Positions 49,472-59,111 of a stretch of 64,000 nucleotides of DNA are shown piece by piece. Location: the NCBI RefSeq assembly GCF_900110465.1, contig NZ_FODV01000001.1:496001-560000 (forward strand), read 5' to 3'. This stretch comes from Halogranum amylolyticum. Lineage in GTDB: Archaea > Halobacteriota > Halobacteria > Halobacteriales > Haloferacaceae. Position numbers and translations under genes: made by a program. Position 1 is the stretch's first letter. The number at the start of each line of letters is the position of its first letter. A model generated the notes under the pieces. That model saw nothing but the letters and a program-made list of their open reading frames with translations, was not told the origin of the DNA and ran no database searches.

Positions 49472-51999
49472 CCCGCGAGCGTCGGACGAGGACAGACGGT
49501 GGAACGGAGGCGGACGGCGGGACACCGACGGTGAGAGAGGAGTTCCTCGAACCGACGAGCGACGAAGAGAGTTCGATGGAACTGCCGCCGGCGACGTCGG
49601 TCAAGCGGTGGCTACTCACGACCAACCACAAGGACGTCGGGATCCTCTATCTCCTCACCTCGCTGTTCTTCTTCGTCCTCGCCGGCGTCCTCGCGCTCCT
49701 CGTTCGTCTCCAGCTCTGGTCGTCGGGCGAGGGTATCCTCTCGGCGATGGCGTACAACCAGACGGTGTCGGCCCACGGGTTACTCATGGTGTTCTGGTTC
49801 ATCTCGCCACTGGCGTTCGGGTTCGCCAACTACGTCGTCCCCCTCCAGATCGGCGCGAAGGACCTCGCGTTCCCGCGTCTCAACGCGCTCAGCTACTGGC
49901 TCTATCTCTTCTCCGGGCTGCTCTTTCTCGCCTCTTTCTTCCAGGGGAACACGCTCTCGGGCGGGTGGACGATGTACGCGCCGCTGAACGTCGCCACCTA
50001 CATGCCCGACATCGGCGCGAGTACGGTCGTCCTCGCGCTCGTCCTCTTCACTATCGGCATCACCGCCTCGTCGATCAACTTCATCACGACGATCCACCGG
50101 ATGCGCGCGGAGGGGATGACGCTGATGAAACTGCCACTTTTCAGCATGTCTATCCTCCTCACCGTCTGGATGATGCTTTTCGCCTTCGCGGCGCTGCTCG
50201 CCGCGCTGCTCATCCTCACCTCCGACCGCCTGCTCGGGACGACCTACTTCGCCGCCGAGACCGGCGGGTCGCTCCTCTGGGCGCATCTGTTCTGGTTCTT
50301 CGGCCACCCCGAGGTGTACATCGTCTTCTTCCCCGCTCTGGGAGCGATGGCCGAGATGTTCCAGACGTTCACCGGGCGACGACTCGTCGGCCGCAAGTGG
50401 TTCGTCGCCGCGATGGTGCTCGTCGCCGTCCAGAGCTTCATGGTCTGGATGCACCACATGTTCCTGACGAGCATCAACCTCCCCATCAAGACGCTGTTCA
50501 TGGCGACCACCATCGGCATCTCGCTGCCGTTCGACCTGATGGTGTTCGCGCTTATCTACACGCTCGTCAAGGGCCGCGTCCGCTTCACCACGCCGTTCCT
50601 GTTCGGCTTCGGCGCACTCGTCCTGTTCATCGTCGGCGGTATCACCGGCGTCTTCCTCGGGGCCGTCGTCCTCGACTACGAGTTCCGCGGCACCTACTGG
50701 GTCGTCGCGCACTTCCACTACGTGATGGTCGGCGGCGCGACGGCGCTCTTTGGAGCGATCTACTACTGGTTCCCGAAGATCACCGGGCGGATGTACGACG
50801 AGTATCTCGGTAAGATCCACTTCGCGCTCTACTTCGTCGGCTTCAATCTCCTCTACTTCCCGCTGTTTCTCGCGTGGGAGACGCCGCGACGGGCCTACGA
50901 GTACGACCCCGGGCTCACGCCGTGGCATCGACTGGCGACGGTCGGCGCGTTCCTGCTGGGCGCGTCGTTCCTCGTGATGTTCTACAACCTCTATCGGAGC
51001 CTCGCGACGGGCGAGACGGCGGCCGACAACCCCTGGGAGTACGCCACGAGCGCCGAGTGGACCGTCCCCTCGCCGCCGCCGCTGGAGAACTTCCCCGGCC
51101 GACCCAGCTACGCCACCGGGATGCTACGCTTCGAGACGTCGTCCGCGTCCGGCGGTTCTCCGACGAGCGCGGCAGCCGGCGACGGTGCGACCGACGGCGG
51201 CGTCGCACACGACGACGCTCACGACCACGACAGCCACGCCAGCCCGTGGCCGTTCGCCGTCGCCGTCGGCGCGTTCTTCGCCTTCCTCGGCCTCTCGGCG
51301 CTCCGGCAGGGGACGTTCCCCGAGGGCACCGTGGGGACGGGGTACGCCGGCGTCGCTCTGTTCGGGACGCTCCTCTTGGCGCTCGCGCTCGTCCAGTTCG
51401 GCCGCGAGTCGTTCCACACAAGCGAACCCGCCGTCGCCGAGCGGTGGCCGTTCGCGGGCGTCGAGCGGACGAAACTCGGTGTCTGGGTGTTCCTCGCCTC
51501 CGACGTCGTGCTCTTCGGAGCCTTCATCGGGTCGTACGTCTTCATCCGACTCGCCGCGGGATGGACGGGGTGGGAACCGGTTCCCCACGACCCCGTCCCC
51601 GGCCTCGTCAACACGTATCTCCTCCTGACGAGCAGTTTCAGCGTCGTGCTGGCGCTCGTCGCGGCACGGAAGGGTCACCGGACGGGACTCGTCGCGGCCC
51701 TGTCGCTGACGTTCGTCCTCGGCGTGGGCTTCCTCGTCAACAAGGGGATCGAGTGGCTGGAACTGTTCCACGAAGGGGTGACGTTCTCCTCGGGCGTGCA
51801 GGCGTCGACGTTCTACCTGACGACGGGACTGCACGCCGTCCACGTCGTCCTCGGCCTGCTCGTCCTCGGATTCCTCGTCGTGAGAGCCCTCCAGGGGGCG
51901 TACCTGGAGGACGAACGACCGGTCGAGTACTTCGGGCTGTACTGGCACTTCGTCGACATCGTCTGGCTGTTCCTCTTCCCGCTGTTCTACATCCTGTGA
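49468..51999 (+). CDS. coxAC: Fused oxidase subunits I and III
   Basis: 843 residues. Residues about 45-580 are subunit I with TTNHKDVGILYL, HLFWFFGHPEVYIVFFPALG (the CuB His and the cross-linked Tyr), MVWMHHMFLTS and HFHYVMVGG for the heme ligands; the HPEVY glutamate marks a type A K/D-channel enzyme. A His/Asp-rich linker (DDAHDHDSHAS, about residues 578-590) joins to subunit III (LGVWVFLASDVVLFGAFIGS to YWHFVDIVWLFLFPLFYIL). GTG 49468, with GGAGGTGG 4-11 bases before it, is the start. CoxA-CoxC fusions are known in haloarchaea. Confidence 0.93.
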   Translation: MTRERRTRTDGGTEADGGTPTVREEFLEPTSDEESSMELPPATSVKRWLLTTNHKDVGILYLLTSLFFFVLAGVLALLVRLQLWSSGEGILSAMAYNQTVSAHGLLMVFWFISPLAFGFANYVVPLQIGAKDLAFPRLNALSYWLYLFSGLLFLASFFQGNTLSGGWTMYAPLNVATYMPDIGASTVVLALVLFTIGITASSINFITTIHRMRAEGMTLMKLPLFSMSILLTVWMMLFAFAALLAALLILTSDRLLGTTYFAAETGGSLLWAHLFWFFGHPEVYIVFFPALGAMAEMFQTFTGRRLVGRKWFVAAMVLVAVQSFMVWMHHMFLTSINLPIKTLFMATTIGISLPFDLMVFALIYTLVKGRVRFTTPFLFGFGALVLFIVGGITGVFLGAVVLDYEFRGTYWVVAHFHYVMVGGATALFGAIYYWFPKITGRMYDEYLGKIHFALYFVGFNLLYFPLFLAWETPRRAYEYDPGLTPWHRLATVGAFLLGASFLVMFYNLYRSLATGETAADNPWEYATSAEWTVPSPPPLENFPGRPSYATGMLRFETSSASGGSPTSAAAGDGATDGGVAHDDAHDHDSHASPWPFAVAVGAFFAFLGLSALRQGTFPEGTVGTGYAGVALFGTLLLALALVQFGRESFHTSEPAVAERWPFAGVERTKLGVWVFLASDVVLFGAFIGSYVFIRLAAGWTGWEPVPHDPVPGLVNTYLLLTSSFSVVLALVAARKGHRTGLVAALSLTFVLGVGFLVNKGIEWLELFHEGVTFSSGVQASTFYLTTGLHAVHVVLGLLVLGFLVVRALQGAYLEDERPVEYFGLYWHFVDIVWLFLFPLFYIL

Positions 52000-52008
52000 G
52001 ACCCAACC

Positions 52009-52269
52009 ATGACGTCAACAAAACTGTACGCGGTGATCTACGTCGCCCTCTTCGTGATGGCGACGGCACAGGTGCTCGTCGAGTTCGCGGGACTGAGCTA
52101 CTGGCTCGGCTTCTGGCTCATCCTCGCGCTCTCGGCGGTGAAGGCGCTACTCGTCGCGGGCTACTACCAGCATCTGCTCTTCGAACCGCGGTCGATCACG
52201 TATCTGATGGTGACGGGTCTCGTCGCCGCGCTGGGACTGACGCTGGCGGCGGCGTACTCGATCACCTGA
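52009..52269 (+). CDS. Cytochrome oxidase subunit IV-like
   Basis: 86-residue protein with three spans. AVIYVALFVMATAQVLVEF and ALSAVKALLVAGYYQHLLFE, with the conserved K-A-x2-V-A-x2-Y-Q/M-H pattern, mark the prokaryotic subunit IV (CyoD/CtaF) family that helps assemble CuB in subunit I. It follows coxAC by 9 bases and closes the operon. Confidence 0.87.
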   Translation: MTSTKLYAVIYVALFVMATAQVLVEFAGLSYWLGFWLILALSAVKALLVAGYYQHLLFEPRSITYLMVTGLVAALGLTLAAAYSIT

Positions 52270-52342
52270 GTCGGCCTCTACGAGCGAAGTGTCGTATCAG
52301 ACACCCACGCCCGCACACCGGCCGTCGTTCGAGCGTCGAGTC

Positions 52343-54196
52343 TCATCCGGTACAGTAGTCGATAGCCCGACGGACGGACTCTCGCCGTCCGATGAGCGTC
52401 AGATGGTCGCCCCGCTCGATGACGTCCTCCGGGTGGGGGAGCTGGTTCGTCTCGTCCCTGCTCAGCAGTGCAAGATGGCAGCCGTCGGGGAGTTCCGCCA
52501 TCAGCTCCGACACCGTCTTGCCGACGATCTCCTCGGCCGCGACTTCGACCTCCTGGACGTCCCCCGTCCGACCCAGTTCGGTCATCCACCGAGAGATCGC
52601 CGGCCGTTCGATGACGTTGTCCATCGACCACGCGACCGACATGCCGGTCGAGATCGCCTCGATGTCGAGATCCTCGAACGCGTCGGTGTTGCCGGGTTGG
52701 TTCACACGTGCGACGACGGTCTCGACGTCGAACGTGTTCTTGGCGAGTTGTGCGATCAGGAGGTTCACGTCGTCTTCGCCTGTCGCCGCCGCGACAGTCT
52801 TCGCGTTGCCGATCCCGGCGACCTCGAGAACGTCCTGGTCGGTGCCGTCGCCGTGTCGGGCCGTGAACCCCTCCGCACGGAGCGTCTCGACGGTCTGCTC
52901 GTCGCTGTCGACGATCAACACCTCCTCGCCACGCTCTTCGAGTCGTTCGGCGAGCGCGCGCCCGATACGTCCGCCGCCGACGATTATCGTTCGCATCGGA
53001 ATCACGTCCAGCGTCTGTGCGATATGACGGGCCAACCCTCCTTCAAACACGACGGTCACGAAGATCACGAGGAAGACCGACCCGACAAGCGTCGTCGCCG
53101 CCTGCGGGTTCTGTGGCTGTAGTTCGAGTGCGAACAAGGTCGCGACGCTGGCCGGGATGATGCCGCGCGGTCCGACCGCGCTGATGTAGAGACGTTCGTC
53201 GAGGGTCAGTCGGTCGCCGTGCGTACAGACCATGACGAGGAGGGGGCGGATCACGCCGGCGACTGCGACGACGACGACCACCCCTCCGACGCCAAGCGCG
53301 AGCAGGTCCCCGACGGAGAGCAGCGACGCCAACGTGATGAAGACGAACGCGATCACGAGGAGCGTGACGTCACCGTTGAAGCGTTCGATCGCGTCTCGGT
53401 AGGGGAGGTCGGTGTTTCCGAGGACGAACCCGCCCGCCGCGACGGCGGCGATCCCCGCTTCCGAGGCGATCTGTTCGGCTACCCCGTACGTGAAGAGCGA
53501 CGCGACGAGGACGATCAGTCGCGCGTTCTGCGGTGTGTTCTCGACGGAGAGCGGTACGCGGCAGAGAAGATACCAGACGACTCCCGCAACGACGCTGCCG
53601 ACGAGGACACCGACACCGAACCGCACCCCAAACTCGCGGACGAGCGTCGAGAGGCCGTGTGTCTCCAGTAACACGTTCTCGAACATCACGATTCCCAAGA
53701 TCGCCGCCGTCACGTCGTTGACGACGCCCTCGGTTTCGAGCGTGGTGGCGACGCGGTTCCGAACGGGGACGACGTTCGTGATCGGTGTGATCACCGTCGG
53801 ACCGGTCGCTACGAGGAGCGATCCGACCAGGAACGCCACGTTCCACGGCGCCTCGAGTGCGTACCGGACGACGATCGCGGTCCCGACGAGCGAGATCGCC
53901 GCACCGACCGTCACGAGACGGAGCGTCCCCCGCGGTGCTTCACGGAGCCGCTCGAAGCGGAGGTGGAACGCCCCTTCGAAGACGATGACCGCGACGCTGA
54001 GGCCGACGATCGCCGGCAGCGCGTCGCCGAAGATCGACGGGGTGATGACGCCGAGTCCTTCCGGTCCGACGACGACACCGGCGAGCACGAGAAACATCAC
54101 ACTCGGAACCTGCAGTCTGTCGGAGACGACCTGTGCGGCGACTCCGAGTCCGAGTATCGTGGTGACGACCGCAATCAGGTCGGACGGGGCGGTCAC
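52343..54196 (-). CDS. Cation:proton antiporter with C-terminal TrkA (RCK) domains
   Basis: 617 residues. The first 390 are a twelve-span antiporter with LVATGPTVITPITNVVPVRN (about 127-146, TGPT replacing TDPV) and EGVVNDVTAAILG (ND pair, about 154-166). From residue about 400 follow TrkA-N (RTIIVGGGRIGRALAERLEE, a nucleotide site) and TrkA-C (GDVQEVEVAAEEIVGKTVSE). Such proteins move Na+ or K+ under NAD(H) or nucleotide control. Convergent with the cox operon. Confidence 0.88.
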   Translation of the reverse strand: MTAPSDLIAVVTTILGLGVAAQVVSDRLQVPSVMFLVLAGVVVGPEGLGVITPSIFGDALPAIVGLSVAVIVFEGAFHLRFERLREAPRGTLRLVTVGAAISLVGTAIVVRYALEAPWNVAFLVGSLLVATGPTVITPITNVVPVRNRVATTLETEGVVNDVTAAILGIVMFENVLLETHGLSTLVREFGVRFGVGVLVGSVVAGVVWYLLCRVPLSVENTPQNARLIVLVASLFTYGVAEQIASEAGIAAVAAGGFVLGNTDLPYRDAIERFNGDVTLLVIAFVFITLASLLSVGDLLALGVGGVVVVVAVAGVIRPLLVMVCTHGDRLTLDERLYISAVGPRGIIPASVATLFALELQPQNPQAATTLVGSVFLVIFVTVVFEGGLARHIAQTLDVIPMRTIIVGGGRIGRALAERLEERGEEVLIVDSDEQTVETLRAEGFTARHGDGTDQDVLEVAGIGNAKTVAAATGEDDVNLLIAQLAKNTFDVETVVARVNQPGNTDAFEDLDIEAISTGMSVAWSMDNVIERPAISRWMTELGRTGDVQEVEVAAEEIVGKTVSELMAELPDGCHLALLSRDETNQLPHPEDVIERGDHLTLIGRRESVRRAIDYCTG

Positions 54197-54215
54197 GGGT
54201 TCAGTTCACCTCCGT

Positions 54216-54905
54216 TCACCCAGCTCCCGAACTCCCGGCCGGTCCGCCGACCGCCGGTCGCCAGGAGAGCAACGCCACCGCGAGCACGAACACGGCCGTC
54301 GAGAGATCCAACGAGTAGGCCGACACTGCCGTCACGAGCCCGGCGCTCCCGCCGGCGACGCCGCCGACCGCCGCCACCAGGAGCGGGAAGCTACAGCCGA
54401 CACAGGTGACGAACGCGATCACGCCGGAGACGGCCGCCGTTGTCACGTCGAGCGTCGCCACGTAGAGGAGATACGACAGCGCGAGGTAGCCGACGACGCG
54501 AAACGGGACGAACAGCAGTCGGAGATGCGGCGACGTGTACGCGACGATCGGTCCCCACCCCGGCGAGGCGGCCGTGAGCGACAGCCCGACCGCCGCTGGA
54601 GGGCTGTGGCCGACGGCGACGAGACCGGCCGCGTACGCCAGTCCCACGAAGTACGCGCTCGCGACGACGCCCGCCACGAGTCGCCGTCGTCGGCTCGCGG
54701 TCGGCGGTCGGCTTCGGTTCACCGCCCAGACGCCCACGTTCAGCCAGACGAACGGGTAGAGGACGAACCGCAGCGACGTCGGCTCCGCTCCCGTCATCCA
54801 GAAGTAGCCCGCGACGAGCAGGAGCTCGGCGACGACGACGGCGGTCCACCGACGGAGCGTCGACCCGAGTCGGTCGACGAGACGGGGTGCGGCGAGCGTG
54901 GACAT
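54216..54905 (-). CDS. Polytopic membrane protein near the oxidase genes
   Basis: 229 residues, about seven spans, starting MSTLAAPRLVDRLGSTLRRW. A segment FVTCVGCSFPLLVAAVGGVA (about 172-191) carries a CxxC inside or at the edge of a membrane helix, a feature that could bind copper or heme. Similar genes recur beside haloarchaeal cox loci (probably a DUF75xx family, number uncertain). It starts 6 bases after the next gene's stop, so the two form an operon. Confidence 0.65.
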   Translation of the reverse strand: MSTLAAPRLVDRLGSTLRRWTAVVVAELLLVAGYFWMTGAEPTSLRFVLYPFVWLNVGVWAVNRSRPPTASRRRRLVAGVVASAYFVGLAYAAGLVAVGHSPPAAVGLSLTAASPGWGPIVAYTSPHLRLLFVPFRVVGYLALSYLLYVATLDVTTAAVSGVIAFVTCVGCSFPLLVAAVGGVAGGSAGLVTAVSAYSLDLSTAVFVLAVALLSWRPAVGGPAGSSGAG

Positions 54906-54910
54906 CGGCC

Positions 54911-55414
54911 TCACCCGAGTCCGACGAGGTTCCCCACGATGACGACGGTGAGCACGGCACCGAGGACGACGGCCGTCTCGGCGACCGCTCGGGCGCTCGC
55001 GTGACCCCGGTTGCGGAAGACGACGTAGAGGCCGACGGGGAGGTAGAGACCGACCACGAGGCCGAACAGGAGGATGATCGTCGTCGCCGCCGCGAGGTCG
55101 CCGTTCAGCACGAGCAGCGTCACCGCACCGAACCCGAGTGCGACGAGCACGAAGCCGAGATACCACGTCGCCTGACTGTGGACGAGACGGTCCACGACCC
55201 GCTCGCCGGGGACAGTGAACTCGTCTTCGTCTTCGGCGGTCGTGGTCGTCCCCGTGAGCCTCCGTGTCGGTCTGTCGGCGGCGGCGGTGACTCGCCCGCG
55301 CGGCACCTGCACGGTGTACTGTTCCCACGTGCGCAGGCGCAGGATGGCGACGGCGACGAGGGCGACGAACAGCCCCGTCAACAGTGCGCTCGCGAGGTAC
55401 GTCTCTTGCGACAT
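54911..55414 (-). CDS. Four-span membrane protein near the oxidase genes
   Basis: 167 residues: one span at 8-25, an acidic cytoplasmic loop (TTTTAEDEDEFTVPGERVVD), then three spans (LGFVLVALGFGAVTLLVLNG; TIILLFGLVVGLYLPVGLYV; AVVLGAVLTVVIVGNLVGLG). I do not recognise the family. Position in an operon with the CxxC membrane protein and close to coxB-coxAC suggests a role in oxidase assembly or function, an inference from context only. Confidence 0.6.
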   Translation of the reverse strand: MSQETYLASALLTGLFVALVAVAILRLRTWEQYTVQVPRGRVTAAADRPTRRLTGTTTTAEDEDEFTVPGERVVDRLVHSQATWYLGFVLVALGFGAVTLLVLNGDLAAATTIILLFGLVVGLYLPVGLYVVFRNRGHASARAVAETAVVLGAVLTVVIVGNLVGLG

Positions 55415-55583
55415 GATATCACTTGTCTATCCAGAGTAGTTGTCTTTGGCTCGCCATAAACGTTCGCGTGTCCCCTCTCTCGCCCCGTCGGTCGTCGACT
55501 CTCGGCGCGATTTCTCCGCCGAAACAGTATCTTAATTAACATTAGAAGCTTTACTTCTTTACGATCTCACGCCGATACAGACC

Positions 55584-55601
55584 GCATAAGTGGTATTATG
55601 C
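55584..55601. promoter_or_regulatory. Inverted repeat upstream of the sulfatase operon
   Basis: GCATAA-GTGGTA-TTATGC is a perfect 6-bp inverted repeat with a 6-base centre, 125 bp before ATG 55726. The adjacent AT-rich CTTAATTAACATTAGAAGC (about 55532-55550) may hold the promoter. The rest of the 310-bp gap shows no gene. Confidence 0.4.
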
Positions 55602-55725
55602 ACTGTATAGGAAAGCCCCCTCCGCGTCAACGTTCGGTCGATGACCTCTCGGTTCACCTCTCGAGCCACTTCGGCGGCAGCGAGTGTCCGGGCACCGCTC
55701 CTTCGTTCCCCCAGGAGGGCCAGCC

Positions 55726-57180
55726 ATGCGTAACGTCGGCCTCATCGTCCTCGACACCGTCCGGAAGGACTACTTCGACGAGTATGCCCCGCGGCTGCAG
55801 GCGCTGTCGGACACCTCGATGGCGCAGTGTCGCGCCGCCAGCTCCTGGAGCACGCCGAGTCACACCAGTCTGTTCACGGGCGAACTCCCCTCCGAACACG
55901 GCGTCCACTCCGAGAGCTTCGACGCCTCGTTCGACTTCGACCAGTTCGACGTCGACGACACCTTCCTCGGTGATCTCTCCGACCACCGCACTATCGGCCT
56001 GAGCGCGAACTCCTACATCAACACGACGTTCGGGTTCGACAGCCTGTTCGACGAGTTCTACGACTTCTCTATCGGTTCGCACACGAACGAGACGCTGTTC
56101 ACCGACGGGATGGTCGTCCAAGAGTACATGAAGTCGACGGACGAACCGAGCGCGGCCAAACGCTACCTCGGCTTCCTGAAGGCCTGCGCCGAACACGACA
56201 AGCCGCTCAAAAGCGTCGCCAACGGCGTCTGGTCGCAGGTCGGCCACACAGTCAAAGACCTCCCCGTCCCGGAGGTCGTCGACGACGGTGCGAGCAACAT
56301 CACGAAGACGGCGACCGAGCGGGCGACCGCGGCCGACGACTCCGTCTTCTTCTTCGCGAACCTCATGGACGCGCACACGCCGCTGCGGAACCTCCTGCAG
56401 TACGACCAGTCGCTGCACTCGGTGCCGAACGACTGGAGTTCCCGCAAACTCGACAAGTGGGAACTCAACAAAGAGGAGGCGGCGACGCCGGAGTACACCG
56501 AGAACTACCGCCAGCTCTATGCGGCCTCGATCGACTATCTCGACCGCGTCGTCTCGCAGTTCGTCGTCGAACTGATGGCCAAGAGCGACGAGGAGTGGAC
56601 GTTCGTCGTAATCTCCGACCACGGCCACAACCTCGGCTACGACGCCGACGACGGTCTGTTCCACCACACGGGGAGCATGTCGGAGGGCATCCAGCACACG
56701 CCCTGTGAGATCATCAACGCTCCCGACGGCTCCGCCAGCGAGATCACCGACTACGTCTCGCATATCCACCTGACGGACCTTATCCCGAAACTCGCGGCCG
56801 ACGAGCCGATTCCGGAGGAGTTCGGCCACGACCACGTCGTCGCCGAGACGATCGGCCTGCTCGGACACGGCGACCGGACGTGGGGCCACGAGTTCTCGGA
56901 GGCCGACCACGCCTTCTGGAACCGGATGATCCGCGTCGCCTACGAGAACGAGACCAAACTCGAGTGGGACTCCCTCGGCGAGTGCGTCGAGTACGAACTC
57001 GACGCCGACCGCCCGTCGTGGCAGCGTGAGGTCGCGACCCACAGCGGGCCGCCGCCGGAAGTGACCGCGCTATTCGACACGTCACTCGAAGAATACAAGT
57101 CGGCCGCCGCCGCAGACGAACAGGATATGGAGTTCGACGACGGGGTCGAAGACCAGTTAAAGGAGTTGGGGTATCTGTAA
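55726..57180 (+). CDS. Sulfatase-like alkaline-phosphatase-superfamily hydrolase
   Basis: 484-residue metal hydrolase without signal peptide or membrane span, so cytoplasmic. Metal ligands appear in LIVLDTVRKDYF (about residues 6-17) and ISDHGHNLGY (about 301-310). The catalytic loop WSTPSHTSLFTGELPSEHG (about 42-60) has Ser where classical sulfatases have Cys, and His in place of Arg. It may cleave or transfer sulfate or phosphate groups on glycans. An SD-like GGAGGG lies about 10 bases before ATG 55726. The stop overlaps the next ATG (TAATG). Confidence 0.82.
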   Translation: MRNVGLIVLDTVRKDYFDEYAPRLQALSDTSMAQCRAASSWSTPSHTSLFTGELPSEHGVHSESFDASFDFDQFDVDDTFLGDLSDHRTIGLSANSYINTTFGFDSLFDEFYDFSIGSHTNETLFTDGMVVQEYMKSTDEPSAAKRYLGFLKACAEHDKPLKSVANGVWSQVGHTVKDLPVPEVVDDGASNITKTATERATAADDSVFFFANLMDAHTPLRNLLQYDQSLHSVPNDWSSRKLDKWELNKEEAATPEYTENYRQLYAASIDYLDRVVSQFVVELMAKSDEEWTFVVISDHGHNLGYDADDGLFHHTGSMSEGIQHTPCEIINAPDGSASEITDYVSHIHLTDLIPKLAADEPIPEEFGHDHVVAETIGLLGHGDRTWGHEFSEADHAFWNRMIRVAYENETKLEWDSLGECVEYELDADRPSWQREVATHSGPPPEVTALFDTSLEEYKSAAAADEQDMEFDDGVEDQLKELGYL

Positions 57181-59111
57181 TGGTCGGCATCTGTGGCGCA
57201 CTCGGTGACTACGCGGCGCTCCCGCCCGAGTTCACCGAGTCGGTCAGCCACCGCGACGAGGAGACGCGGATCACCGTCGAGGAGAGCGAGTTTACCCTCC
57301 ACGGGTCGTTTCACTCGGTGCTCGCGGGGGAGCAACCGGCGACCGCCGCCGACGGCGACGTCCGTATCTGGGTCTGGGGCGACGTCTACGGCTACGACAG
57401 CGGCTCCGAGCACGTCGCGCGCTCGAACGGTCGGGGCGGAAGCGCCGACTTCTGTGCGCGTCTCTACGACGCGTTCGGGATGGAGTTCGTCGCCGGACTC
57501 AACGGCGACTACGCGCTCGTCGTCCACGACGCGGTCGAGGAGACGCTGTCGTTCGTCACCGACCGACTGGCGACTCGTCCCGTCTTCTACGCCCGCCCCG
57601 ACGACGATACGTTCGTCTTCTCGTCGGCGTCACAGACGCTCACGACCTACCCCGGTGTCGACGCGACGTTCGATCTCCCCTACCTCTACGAGTATCTCCA
57701 ACTCCGTCGCGTGTTCGGCGTGAAGACGCCGCTTGCGGGGATCGAAGAGCTCCCCCCGGCCTCCGTCGTGACGGTCGACCTCGAGGACCTGTCGACGGAG
57801 ACGTGGACCTACTGGACGCCCTCGTACGAGCCGGTCGACAAGCCGTTCTCGGCGTACCTCGACGAGTTCGTCGACACCGTCACCGAGGTGCTCGAAGAGT
57901 GGACGGACGACGACCTCGACTACGGCCTGCTGCTGAGCGGCGGGAGCGACTCGCGACTCATCCAGGCGGCGATGGACCAGCCGATGACCACCTTCCACAA
58001 CGCCGACTTCATGAGCCGGGAGGCGCGAGTCGCCCGGCGCGCGGCGACGGTCAGCGGCGACGAGTTTCGTCTCCTCGAACGCGACGAGAAGTACGACGCC
58101 CGGCTGCTCGAGGAGACACCCCCGCTGTCGAACTTCAGCGGCTGGTTCGACCAGGCGTACTTCTCGGGGTTCGAAGCGGAGATCGTCGAGGAGGTCGACG
58201 TGCTCGTCGCCGGTCTCTACGCGGACATGCTGTTCGGGGGGAACCCCCTCGCGACGTACGCGTTCTCGGTCGGCGACGTCGGGACGTTGTCGCTCCCGAT
58301 CCGTCGTCCGGTCGACTCCATCGAGGACTACATCGACCTCCAGACGAAGGACGCCATCGAACCGTTACCCTACTTCGATAGCTCGCTGTCGCTGAAGTCG
58401 GTGCTGCGATCGAACATCCGACGGGACGGCGACGGCGTCGTCAGCCACGGCGTCCGCTACGGGTCGCTACAGGATCTCGTGATGTACGGCGACTTCTACC
58501 CGATGGGTGGCGACACCGACGCCATCTTCTCGCGGACGCTGATGCAGATGCGTCCCTACCGGACGCCGTTCCTCGACAACCGACTGCTCGAACTCGCCCA
58601 GAAGATCCCGGTGCGCTACCTCCTGCGTCGCAACCTCGTCGACGCCGCCGTCACCGAGCTGGACCCCGGACTCGCGTCGATCCCCCACGCGCGGACCGGC
58701 GTCCCGCTGAAACATCCGTTCGCCGTCTCCTACCTCGGAGACAACGTCTACGGGCTGTGGCGCAAACACGTCGCCGACGAGTCGCCGCCGGAGCCGCATC
58801 TGACGCACACGCCGTGGCCGAACCGGCAGGAACTCGTCCGCGCGAAGTCGTTCACCGAGGAGACGCTCTCGGACCGCCGACAGCTCCTCGAGGACTTCGA
58901 GTTCTTCGACTTCGACGGCGCGATGCGGTGTTACGACGACCACCTCAACGGAATCAACAACCAGACCGTGCTCTACTCGCTCCTGACGATACTCAACATG
59001 CCCGCTACACGACGCGCCCACACCGCCCTCACACGCTCGACCTCCAGTACCGACAGTGTCGCCACCGACGGGGTCACGGACACTCCGACGGGAGTGACGT
59101 CCGATGAGTAG
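57180..59111 (+). CDS. Asparagine-synthetase-like protein lacking the N-terminal Cys
   Basis: 643 residues with the two-domain AsnB plan: a glutaminase-like N half (residues 1 to about 215, FVAGLNGDYALVVHD, LATRPVFYA) and a synthetase half with the PP-loop LLLSGGSDSRL (about 257-267) and late GDTDAIFSR. AsnB enzymes start MCG with Cys2 as nucleophile; this starts MVGICG, so the free N-terminal Cys is missing and only Cys5 is nearby. It may use free ammonia or another amine. In bacteria AsnB relatives amidate surface sugar acids. One-base overlap with the sulfatase gene. Confidence 0.8.
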   Translation: MVGICGALGDYAALPPEFTESVSHRDEETRITVEESEFTLHGSFHSVLAGEQPATAADGDVRIWVWGDVYGYDSGSEHVARSNGRGGSADFCARLYDAFGMEFVAGLNGDYALVVHDAVEETLSFVTDRLATRPVFYARPDDDTFVFSSASQTLTTYPGVDATFDLPYLYEYLQLRRVFGVKTPLAGIEELPPASVVTVDLEDLSTETWTYWTPSYEPVDKPFSAYLDEFVDTVTEVLEEWTDDDLDYGLLLSGGSDSRLIQAAMDQPMTTFHNADFMSREARVARRAATVSGDEFRLLERDEKYDARLLEETPPLSNFSGWFDQAYFSGFEAEIVEEVDVLVAGLYADMLFGGNPLATYAFSVGDVGTLSLPIRRPVDSIEDYIDLQTKDAIEPLPYFDSSLSLKSVLRSNIRRDGDGVVSHGVRYGSLQDLVMYGDFYPMGGDTDAIFSRTLMQMRPYRTPFLDNRLLELAQKIPVRYLLRRNLVDAAVTELDPGLASIPHARTGVPLKHPFAVSYLGDNVYGLWRKHVADESPPEPHLTHTPWPNRQELVRAKSFTEETLSDRRQLLEDFEFFDFDGAMRCYDDHLNGINNQTVLYSLLTILNMPATRRAHTALTRSTSSTDSVATDGVTDTPTGVTSDE

